A stretch of DNA of 64,000 nt from the NCBI GenBank assembly GCA_017506865.1, contig JAFCMP010000001.1, positions 744,001-808,000 on the forward strand. The letters run 5' to 3'. The DNA is from Tribonema minus. Taxonomy: Eukaryota; Sar; Xanthophyceae; Tribonematales; Tribonemataceae. This document shows positions 1 through 11,800 of this stretch, piece after piece. A program made the translations under genes and the position numbers. Position 1 is the first letter of the stretch; each line of letters starts with the position of its first letter. Under the pieces are notes generated by a model, which ran no database searches, was not told the origin of the DNA, and saw only the letters and a list, made by a program, of their open reading frames with translations.

Positions 1-70
1 TGTTTTTCACAATTCAATGACCCGGTTACGAAATATGGTTCTTTTTTTTTTTACCGCCGCTCCGCCGCAG

Positions 71-3000
71 CTTCTGCGCGCCTTCCTGCCGCTGCTGTCG
101 CCGGCGGAGCTCGCGCCGCTGCTGCGCGAGACCGACGCGCCGCACTCAATCGTCGCCCTGGCGGCGCCGCCGACGTTCGTGGACTGCCGCGAGGCCGCCA
201 TGAGCCTGCTGCTGGAGGCGTACGAGGGCGGCATCGGTGGTGAGCGCTGCTGCGTGCCGTACGTGTGTGTAGGGCATTGGCGCTGTAAATGCGAATGGCA
301 TGTATGTATGTGGGGTGTCGGCGGTGAGCGCTGCTGTGTGTCGTACGTGTCTGTAGGGCATTGGTGCTGAGCGCTGTTGTAATGTGAACGGCATGTATGT
401 ATATGGGTGAGCGCTGCCGTGTGTCGTACATGTCTGTAGGGCATTGGTGCTGAGCGCTGGCTGTAATGTGAACGGCATGTATGTATGTGGGGCGTGGGCG
501 GTGAGCGCTGCCGTGCTGTTGTGTATGTGTGGGGCAACAGAGCTGAGCGCTGCTGTTGAGCGCTGCCAATGTGAACGGCATGTATATATGTGAGGCGCCG
601 GCGGTGAGCGCTGCCGTGCTGTGTGTGTGTGTAGGGCTGCTGAAGCTGCCCCAGTATAAGGTGCAACACATTGCCATGTTGCTGGTTGATCTGCGTTTGC
701 TGCTAGAGTAACTGTGACAGCTGCATCGTTTTTCTTGCAATGTTGTTACTGCTTGAGTGGGGCTTTGGCGCTGAGCGTTGCCGTACACTCTATGCTCATG
801 GTTCTGTGTGCAAGCGGCGCCGCACACTTTTGCGGTGTAGGCGCCTATGTATGCCTGCAAGACATGTGGCGGCGACCGTCTCTGGACATCCTGGCGGCGT
901 AGACGCACGTCATGCATGTATGCGTGTGTGTAGGGGCATTGGTGCTGAGCGCCGCTGCTGTACATGCTAACAATGTGAGCTGCATGAATGTACATGGGAC
1001 GTTGTGTCGAGTGCCGCTGTGCATTCGGCGGCATGGACGCTTGGGTACATGCGTGCACGTTTAATCTAATGTATATGCTATAAAGCTTGCACACAGAAGT
1101 CTTTTGACTGCTGTGGATATGATGGCACTGTTTGACTCGTGGCCAATGACTGCAGCAGCGGCGACCACAGTTATTGGTGGAAGGCACTTGCGGCTAACCA
1201 TCCCTTGTCACCTAGAGCTCTACGATGTTTTGATTTGTTTCCGTATATCTTCTGTAAAATCTTCATGATGTATGTGTAATTGCCTCTAATTGACTCCCTG
1301 GTCTCCGGCATTGGCGTTTGGCGCTGAGCAGGGCAGCAGGTGGAGGGGCCCGCGCGCGAGGCCATACCATATATGCATGTGTATAAATACACATACACAT
1401 ATACATGTATGCGTAATGACCATCTGGTCTCTGGCATTGCTATTGGCGTTTGGCGCTGAGCAGGGCAGCAGGTGGAGGGGCCCGCGCGCGAGGCCATACG
1501 CCGCGCGCTCCTCAAGGGCCTGGCCGACCCTGACGACGAGGGCATGGACGCCAAAGACAATGACAAAGATGCTGAAGGTATGTACGGTATGGGTATCAGA
1601 GCAACACGTTTTGATTCACACGCAGCAGAGACAGTTGTAGCGTAACAGCTCGCTCCTCAGGGGCCTCGCTGGCCCCGATGGCGAGGGTATGGACGCAAAG
1701 GACGGACGGTGACAAAGATGCTGACAGTACTTACGGTATGGACATTGCGCGGTCACAATGTCGAATTACTCGTCAGGCAACAGCTCGCTGATTAAGGTCT
1801 AGAATCACCGTTCACCGGCTTCTGTAACCGTCGGAGCCCAAGTCTGGTACTTGGACCACATGTGTTCTGTGCCATGATGTGTGCACATGTGGCGCTCGAT
1901 GGAGGCATCACACATTAGCACCAGTCATGAACTCGATCTGCCAGGAAGACCAGGCCAGCGGGGGCTTCAACGCTTTGTGATGGCCCAGCAATTCTCACCC
2001 TTGCCTGACTGCAGTGGCCGCACTAGCACGTGCCGGACTACACTACACCGCACCAGTCCCGGCCCAATGCGATCCCATCGCATTGCGTCATCACTGCATC
2101 ACGTCCGCCCATCGCATTGCATCACCGCTGCACCAACTCGGCACTATACGATCCCATCACATTGCATCACGTCACTGCCGCCGCCATTGCGCGCGCTGCC
2201 ACTGCGCTGCGCACGCAGACGCCGCGGCAGCACCGCCGGCCGCGCGCAGGGGCATCCGCCGCCGCATGTACGACTACTGGGACGGCGGCGGTCGCCTTGG
2301 CAAAGCGCCCGCGCAGCGCATGGAGGCGCTCATGCGCGAGATGTACGACGCCGGCAACGCGGAGGCGTGGCTGGGGTGCGCGGTCTTCATGATGCTGCAG
2401 GTGCGCATGCATGGGCAGGGTGGTGCTGCGCGTGGGTAGGCATGTGTATGGGTACCATGGGACACGGCACTGTCTCGCATGCGATGCGGGGGCGTCATCC
2501 AGTTCGGAGGCGTGGCTGGGGTGCGCGGTCTTCGTGATGCTGCAGGTACGTATGCATAGATCGGGTGATGCTGCGGGTCAGTACGTAGTTCTGCACGGGT
2601 ACCACGGGACGTGTGGCACCGTCGCGCAGGCCGCCCTTCTTTGAGCCTTGCTCATTGCCGCACCCAGAGATGACGGCGGTCCTGGGCTTCACTGTCGCCG
2701 GCAGCTACGCATACAAGGGCCACTGCGCGCGGAGCGTGAGCGTGCTGCGGCGCTGCAGAAGGACGCTGGCTTTGTCGAGTGCAACTGTTGAAGTTGAGCA
2801 TCAGCCCTCTCAATGCTGGTCTTGACTCATGGCGCGCCTCCGGACCCGGGGCTGCTACTTTAGCACGGAGACACAACTTCCCCAGTAATCGCAGCTGCTG
2901 CAACATCGTGTTGCTCGCTGACCGTCTTGGGAGCGTGGAGTGTCACAACTTGACTCACAAGCTTGCAGTGTTCAGCATGGTCATGCCACATACACACACA

Positions 3001-3441
3001 CACATGCCAGGCCCTCAAAGCACCAACCAGCCATTGATGCACCAGTCTGATCCACACCAGCCCGTGCCTCACGCCTGCCCTTCCTCTGCTGCCCCCCCCT
3101 CCCCTCCCCCCCTGGTCCCCCCCAACCCCGTCCGCCGCCCGCAGCTGACCAAGACAAGCCCCGAGTACCGCGCGCTGCTCTTCGACAAGCCGCTCAGCGC
3201 GTGCGAGCACACGGCGATGAGCATCGACACTTCCGGCGCCGGCGCCGGCATGTCGCTGCTCGCGCCCAGCCCCCTCTCCCCCATGTTCTCGCTCGCGTCG
3301 CAGGCGGCGTCGCAGCCCGCTGCGCTGAGCGCTGACGCGGCGACGCTCGCGTGGGGCACGCTCGCGCTCGACGTCGCGCGGCGCGAGCGCGGCCTGCTGC
3401 GCGCGACGCAGGGCCCACGCTGGACGCAGACGCAGGCCGGC

Positions 3442-3500
<59 letters not shown>

Positions 3501-4670
3501 TGCGCAGCTCGACTCGCGCCTCCTCTTCGGCACGCAGCTGGCGGAGCGCCACGCGATGGCGCCGCCGCCGCCGCTGCCAGCGCGCGGCGGCGGCGCCGCC
3601 GCCGGCGCCATGCCGCCGCCGCCGACTCCGCAGCAGCAGCAGCAGCAGCGTCGCGGCCGCGTGCGGGGGCCGCGGCCCGTGGTGCTGTACCGGCAGTACA
3701 GGCGCGGGGAGCTGCCGGACGTGCAGGTGCCGCTGGGCGACGTGCTGCGGCCGCTGCAGCACCTGGCGCTGCGCGACGCCGCCGCGGCCCGCCACGTCTT
3801 CAACGTGCTCTTTGCAGGTGCGCGGGCGGGCGTGGCGTCGGTGGGTGTGCCTGCGTTTGCGCGTGACCGCCTGCTGCGCACTGAATGGAGAGACAGCTCT
3901 GCATTAAAATACCTCATTTGTGCATGGAAAGCGATGAAGGCGATGTGCTGCGTGCCATTGCTGTGCGCGATGCTCGAAGCTGGGTCTGTGTAGAAGTTCA
4001 GATCGAAGGCTCAAGTTCGGTTCAAGTCGAGGTCAGGATGAGGGCTAGGCTTACGACTGGCACTGCGGTAGACTCAAACCTATACGGTGGCTGCTGCTGC
4101 CGCCATTGTCAGATGCGCTGCTGTCGTCACCAGCGGAGATGGCGCTGAACTTGGCGTACCCTGGCAGGACAGGTCGTGAGGCTAGGCTTAGCGTTTGCAT
4201 CAACAATGCCGGGCTTCATGATATCGTGTGCGCAGGCTCTGTGACCGTCTGCTAATTTTTCGGCCGCAGACGTCGCGCGCTGCCGCAGGCTCGAGGAGCG
4301 TCTAGCGCCGCACAATCAGCCGCTCGCTCTGCCACTGCCGCTGCTGCGGCCGCCGACGCCACGTGCGCGCCGCAGACACGCCGCGCACCGCCACGAGCAC
4401 GAGCGTTCACCACCACAACGCTCACGATCATGAAATGCATGCGCACGCGCATGCCGACAACTGATGCTCGCTGCCGCAGGTGTCGTGGGCGCACCGCGCA
4501 CGGCCACGACCGCCGCCGCGCCGCCGCGCCCGGCGCCCGCCGCCGCCAAAGCGCTCAGCGGCGCCCTCACCGCCATGCTCGAGCGCGCGCCGCACGAGAC
4601 GGACCTGGTGGCGGCGCTCCACGCCGCCGCCGCGGCGTGCGCGGACGCCGCCGCCGCCGCCGCCGCTGCT

Positions 4671-4707
<37 letters not shown>

Positions 4708-7700
4708 TGGCGGTGCCGCCGGCGCTCGTCGGCGGCTCCGCGCTGCGCAGCCTCAACTGCCACAGCGGCATCCTGCTGCTGGAGCAAGGGCTCATGTTGA
4801 GTGCTGCTGCGGTGGCGCCGAGCGCACGCGGGGGGCGCGGGAGGGGGCGGAAGGGGGGCGGCGGCGGCGCCGCGCCAGCGGCGGGGGCGGGGGGAGACGA
4901 CAACGCGGACTCGTGGCTGCAGTTGTCGCGGCTGTACTTTGAGCTGGGCGAGAGCGACGTGCTTGTGGGGCTGTCGGCGCGCACGAGCCGGCTGGCGCGC
5001 ACGCGCGAGGCGCTGGAGGTACTCTTGAAGTAATCTTCACTCTTGAAGTAATTTTTACTCTTGAAGTAATCTTCAAGTCAGCGCTCATCACGCCTGCTCG
5101 ATTGCAGGCCCCTCGGTGTCATGTAGGCAAGCCTTCTGGTTCAAGTTTTTGCAAGAGTCACCCGTGCTCACAGAACGTATTTGCGTCTCAGGCGAGCCCT
5201 CGCCATCAGCTTCAGTGTCGAAGTAGGTCGAGTGTCAATGTACAATCAGAGTCCAGCAGGGGAAGAAATACAGTTTTGACAAGCCGGCAGTGACCCGACC
5301 CCATGTTCATAGATGAATGACCTTATTGTGCGGACTCGCGCAGGCGGAGCTCGCGGGCGACATTGCGCGCGCCCTGGACCTCTACAACGCGCTCGCCAAC
5401 GAGCACTACGAGGCGATCGAGAGAGGGGACGAGGGCAGCGGCGCCAGCGAAGCAGAGCTGGTGAGTCTAGTGTCAATCTTCAAATGCGAGTGTGCGAGTG
5501 GCCTGGTCAAGGGTTGCGGAAACATGGGCGGTCAGGGGGCGCACGTGCTGTACTCCATGTTGACCTCACATCGGGGAGCGCTGGCGACGCGACCGTCGCC
5601 ATGACTGTTACTCGGTGCCTGTGACCACCTCCACGAGCAGCATCGGCTGCCTGCTCAGTGATGTGCGCGCTGGCGACGCCATCAAGCGACTTCGACAGCT
5701 GCGGCTTGCGACCTCACTGCCCGTCCCCTCGTCCCCCCCCTTGCCGCAGGCCACATGGGACATGCGCGTGCTGGAGTGCAACCTGCACCTCGGCCGCTGG
5801 TCCGACCTCCGCCAAGCAGCGCTCATTATGGCGGACGCCGACCCCGACGCCCCCCGCGCCTGGGAGGCCCTGTGGGGGACCCCCCCCCCAGCCCCCCCCG
5901 AGGGGGCACCAGCCCCTCCCCCCCCCGCCCCCCGCGAGGACCTGCTGCCGTACTTCGCGCGCGCGCTCGCGTGCGACGGGCGCGCGGACGCCGGCGCGGA
6001 GCTCAAGGCGGTGCTCGACGACGCGCTGAGCGCTGGCGCGACACGCGGCGCGTGGCTGCGCGAGCGCCTGCCGCTGGAGGCGGCGTGGGGGTGGGTGCGC
6101 GCAGTCGGCGGCGGCAGCGGCGGCGGCAGCGGCGGCGGCGACGCGCGCGGGCGCGCGCACCGCGCCGTCGGCGACGCCCTCGACGCGTTCCTCGCGCGCT
6201 GGGCGGGCGTGCACGCGTGCGCGACGGCGGCGCGCCGCGGGCTGCTGCGAGAGCTGCAGGTGCGTGCGCCAGCGCTCAGGCGTCGTTCGTCGAACGTTTG
6301 AATGAGAAGGTTGAGAGTTGCAACTGCTAAAGGGGGGGGGGGAGAGCCGCCGTCGGCGGCTCTTTGGTTGGGTGCGCTTGCACGATGACTTGGTGTGTGC
6401 ACGCGTGCGCGACGGCGGCGTACCGCGCGCTGCTGCACGAGCTGCAGGTGCGCGGTAGCGCTCGGGGAGTGTCCTAGGACCTTGAGGCGCCCCGAGAGAG
6501 TCGAGAAATGCGGTTGCAGGAGGATATGGGGGGGAAGGGGATTGCGCACCGCCATCGGCAAGACTCTGAGCAGTTGTGCTTGCGAAATGACCCACATTTG
6601 CGCAAGCTGCAGGTGCGCGTCTGTGCACAGGGGCCGGGCCATTCGTCTCCGCTCGCGGTTGCTGCGGGCAGCGGGACGTGGTGCTGATGTTTTGTTCGAG
6701 TTGCTCTGCGCTATTTGTTGTTAATGCGCGCCGGCCATTACCTACTCTGCCCCTAGCGCAGATCACCACGGATTGTGAGTTGAACTTCAAGCACGCACGC
6801 GCCAACCTCAGTGCTCATCGGTGGCGTGCAATCGAGATGCTCACTGACATGCTCATTCCGTATGCAAAGCCCGCTCGCAGTCCCTGCAGAAGGCCTCGAT
6901 AAAGTAGCAGACTTTCCATCTCAAGACTCTCACAGACTCCGTCTTGCAACGCCCTCGCCGGCGTCTCCGCGCAGATCACGACGGAGCTTGAGGGGTACTT
7001 GAAGTTCAATGACGCGCCCGCGAACCTCATGAAGTACTTCAAAGTGGAACAATTTCCACTCCAGGGCACTCGCTAACTCATCTTGGGTTGCCCCCGCTGA
7101 CGCCTGCGCCTCATGAAGTACTCCAAAGTAGAACGATTTCCACTCCACGGCACTCTCCAACTCATCTCGGAATGCCCCCGCCGGCGTCTCTGCGCAGATC
7201 ACGACGGAGCTCGAGGAGTACCTGAACTTCACGGACGCGCCCGCGAACCTCAGCGACGCCGCCGGCGTGCGGCGCCTGCTGCTCAAGTGGTCGCGCCAGC
7301 TGCCGTCCGCGCAGCTGGACCCGATGCCCACGTGGAACGCGCTCATCGCGCACCGCGCGCAGCGCTCCGCCGCCCTCATGGTGCGTCCACGCTCGGCGCG
7401 CCATATGGTGGCAGTGCGTGCATCGTGAAGCGCGGAGCGTCGCCATCTTGACAATTGATTCAATTGCTGCTGGGCTGCACGCGGTTATGCTCGGCGCGCG
7501 CCGCCGTCGACGCTGCGTGCATCCTAGAGCGCGGTGTGAACTTGTACTTTCTGTTTCTGCAGGGACGCACGCAGTCACAGCCGAGCGCCGTTTGACAGTG
7601 TGTGCATCGTGAGGCGCCAAGTGTAGCCGTGTTGACAGTTGTTCAATTGCTGCAGGGCCGAGAGCGGTCACCGCCGAGCGCGCTGCTGTCGTGTCGCGGC

Positions 7701-8824
7701 GCGTTGCGGTGCGAATGAGGGCCGCGGCTGCGGTGTCACGTGCACTCGCGGCGGACCACGCTGTTGTGTTTGCATCCAGCCTGTGTGGCACGTAGACGGC
7801 GAGGGACGTGCGCGTCATTGTTTTTGCGCTGCTGGCCCTGCTTTTGTGGCTTGCCGCGTCAGTGCGCACTCAACCTTGCAGCTGCTGCAAGAACTGTGCA
7901 TGTCTGTGCTCAGTGCTGCGACTGCAACGGACTGCGACGGACTTGTTCGTAGCGGTTGCCGGTGCTCCAATTGTCAACTTGGAGAGCGAGCGCGCAGCAC
8001 CGCGTGCACCGTCAGCAGATTGAATCCATTGATTACTCCAGGGCGAAAAGCAGGCGCATTCTCGACCACTGCTGTTCTGCGCAGCTGTTTGCAGCTTCCG
8101 CGTCTCGTCGCTGCCGAATAACGTCGCGTAGGCCTTGCCGAGCGCTGCCCCACAATGGTTCAACGTCCATGCCATCATCATGATGATAAGTCACCACGAT
8201 GATGAGTGTTGCCTACAGTGAACCTGGATTTTTTGATGCTGACCCGATGCCGTACGAACACGTCAATGCAGGCTGACCTCTTCAACCCTGTGCCGCCAGT
8301 TACCCTGTGCAGCAACCACGTTGGGCGCTACCAGCGGCATGATGCATGCAATCCTCACAACATCACCAGGACAAATCCCCTCCCCCTCCCCCCATCTCCA
8401 CTGTCCTGCCCCCGCCTTCGCAGCTCACCATGCCCCACCCTCACCGCTGACTTCGCCATGCTCTGACACCCCCCCGCCGCAACACACACACGCATACGTG
8501 CGCGCGCGCAGCAAGCCGTCAGCGAGCAGGGCATGCCGCGCGCCGCGCGCGACGCGTGCGGCCTCGCAAGTGACGCCGCCGCCATGCTGCTGCGCCTCGA
8601 GGCGGCGCGCGCCGCCGTCGCGCAGCGCGCGCTCTACGCCGCCGCGCAGCACGTGCGCGCCGCCGACGCGCTGCGCGCGCCCGGCGTGCCGCCGATCGCG
8701 CTCGCGTTGCGCGTCCTCGACTACAACGCCGCCAGCGCCGCGGCGCGCCCCGGCGACGCCCCCGACATCACGACGCGCTCCCTCAAGTACATTGCGACGC
8801 AGCTGGAGGACCTCCGCGGCGGCC

Positions 8825-8867
<43 letters not shown>

Positions 8868-11800
8868 CGGTGACGCCGGCGCCGATCTGCTCGCGCGGCG
8901 CGGCTGGTGGCTGCGGCGCGCCGCTGCGATCGCCGATGACGAGGACGACAGCGCCGAGCGCGACGCGGCGCTGCGGCGCGCGTACGACAGCTACCGCGAA
9001 GCCGCCGCCGCTGCTGCTGTTGCTGCCGGCGACGGCGGCGGCTGCGCCGTGCGCGTCAACTGCGAGGTGGAGATGGCGCGGCTGTGCGATGCGCTCGCAA
9101 GCGACCGCGCAGAGGGGTTTCCGCTATTCGCCGCGGAGGCTGCTGCCGGCGACGACGGCGGCGGCCAGGTGACTGAAACCGCTTTGGTGAAGGGCGTGAG
9201 GGGAGGGCGTATATAGTGGGTGTGGGCGCGGGTATCGTGAGCGCTGATGCAGTGGTTCGTGTGCTCGGCATACGGGGTCTCGCCACTGTCTTTGGGCGCG
9301 TGCGGTGCTCTCTCGCCTCTGCAAGCTTGCACTCGTGATGAAGGGAACTCCAGTACACATCTGCAACTGCAGCCGCAGGGTCTCTGCGCTGCTCTCTGAC
9401 AATCGTGCACCTCATCCCCAGCTTGCCGAGGCTAGGGTTAAAGTGTGAGAGCGCGTTCATCACGGGAAAGTTGTGCTGCATAGCCACGTGTTTTGATGCA
9501 GCAGTGACAAAATTGCTTGGCGACAGTCCCACCCATGGCATGGCATACCACAAGCCTGTAGAGCTTATCCACAGTACCTCACACATGTTATAGTAGGGAC
9601 CTGCCTCTTCACTCAACTAGCCCGGCCACTTAACCCTCCCAGTCAGCTCCCCCCCCTGCTGAAGGCCTTAGCCATTGCCCCCGCCCCCCGCTCCTGCTAA
9701 AGGCATTGACCATTGATCCCCCCCCCCCCTCCTTGCCCCCTCGCTGCAGGCCTGCGAGGTGGTGCTGGTGCAGGAGGACCTCGCGGCGCTCGCCGTGCGC
9801 CACTACATGCGCGCGTGCGCCGCTGCCGGCAGCGGCAGCAGCAGCGCCGCCGCCGGTGCGCAGCACTCCGGCGGCGGCGGCAGCGCCGGCAGCCACATAC
9901 CGCGCACGCTGCACCTCCTCAGCGCCAGCGGCGCGCGCGTGCGCGACGCGTTTACGGACGCCGCCGCCGCCGTGCCGGAGTGGGTGTTTCTGCCGTGGGC
10001 GGGGCAGCTGATGGCGCTGCTCACGCGGCCGGAGGCGGCGGCGGCGCTGCCGGTGCTGGAGCGCGTGGCGCGGCGGTACCCGCGTGCGCTGTTCTACACG
10101 TATCAGGTCCGCGGCGCACACGCGTGGTCGGGGTGCAGGGGTGTACTTCAAGATGTGTGCATACTTGAAGTATATCAGAAACCCTTTGGTGCAGACGTCC
10201 GTGCATGTTTTCACCTGGTGGATTGTGATAGGACTGGAGCATAGTACTCGGGCGCATGTGTGTAATCTAACCCCAGCCCTGACCCCGGCACGCACTGCGG
10301 CACACAGTTGTGCACTGCGGCACATGTTCGTGCAGCGATAAAGAATCTGCGCCCGCCGCAGGTGCAGCAAGACATCATTCAAAAGCGAAACAGCCGCTGC
10401 GTGTCTCATCCACTCGCTGTGCCCATCGTGCCCATTGTGCCCTTTGTGCCCATCGTGCCCGCTGTCCACAACGCTCAGGTGACGCAGGAGTCCCTCGTCG
10501 GGCCGCCGCGGGAGCGCGCCGCGCGGCTAGGAGCGCTGCTGTCGGACGCCACCATGCTCACCTTTGTCGAGGTGAGCACTGCTGCACTGCTGCGTTAGGG
10601 ATACACTGCTACTTTTTACAATGTTCTAGATGGTACTCTGATTGCTTGTCGCGTGGCGCACGAAACAGTTTGGTACTGGTTCACTGATTTTGCTTTCTGC
10701 TATGAAGCGTGAGCGCTGCTGCGCCGCTGCGTTAGGGTTATACGCTTTATTCTGCGGTCACTGTCTACATCTTTACTCCGTAGTATGGCTACTTCACGTG
10801 GCCTTCCAACCGTTACCCTAACCCTGACCCTACCATCTGACTCTCTCTGCCACGCTTGGAAGACGAACGCGTGATTTTTTTAGCGCGTTTTATGCATGCA
10901 GCAGAAACATTCCATGATCCGCGCGATGCTGCATTGCGCATCGACATTGCACAGCTCGTGCACCCCAAACCAGACCACCCAAGCGCACCCCGGCGCTGCA
11001 CAGAATTCCATAACCTCTACCTCACGTGTTGTGCATCCATTCCGGTATTCCGCAGGCCCTCTGGTGCATGGTGCGCCCCGAGCACCGCGCTAGGGACCAC
11101 CCGCAGCGCGCCCCTATTCTACACAGGATGCCATGACATACCATATATGTTTTTCAATTCTGGTATGTATATTCCAAGCCATAGGGTGCCTCGTACGCCC
11201 CAAGCACCGCCGCAAGGACCGCCTCAAACGCTCCTTACACTGCATGATACACCGTAACCTACTGCATGTGTGATTCTATTCTGTACTGGTAGTGTATATC
11301 GCAGGCCCTGGGGTGCCCCGTGCACCCCGAGACCGCTACAAGGACCACCTGAAGCGGCCCCTGTTCTTCACTGGACGTCATAGCATACCGTATGTGTTGT
11401 TCAATACTGGTATGTATATCGCAGGCCCTGGGGTGCCTGGTGCACCCCGAGCACTGCTACAAGGACCACCTCAAACGCGCGCGGACGCTGCTCACGATAC
11501 GTTTTATCTACGTACTTCACGTACTTCCACACTGTGAATGTATATTGCAGGCCCTCGGATGCCTGGTGCACCCTGAGCACCGCTACAAGGACCACCTGAA
11601 GCGCGCGCGGACGCTGCTCGACGCCGGCCGCATCGACGACCTCCGGGCCGAGATGAAGGCGCTGCAGGCGAATTGCTTCGATTTGGACCGCCCGCGCCTC
11701 GGCACTAAGGTACGTACATACCCCACCAGTACACGTGGACTCGTCGTGTACTCGTAATAAGTTGAAAGCTGACAATGTATTCTGAATGGGGTTCAAAGCG

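Noticed and set aside
2860..3917. Two long minus-strand open frames opposite the DNA-PKcs exon
   Set aside because: Poly-Ala and poly-Pro shadows of the GGC run; the plus frame matches the family on both sides of the run.
4260..4440. Possible extra DNA-PKcs exon
   Set aside because: There is a GCCGCAG acceptor near 4268, but skipping it gives a correct phase from 3817 to 4480 and the peptide here has no family match.
10420..10470. Short repeat of CCCATCGTGCCCATTGTGCC as a possible exon or CRISPR-like array
   Set aside because: Five imperfect 12-bp units just upstream of an acceptor; an intronic microsatellite, without spacers.
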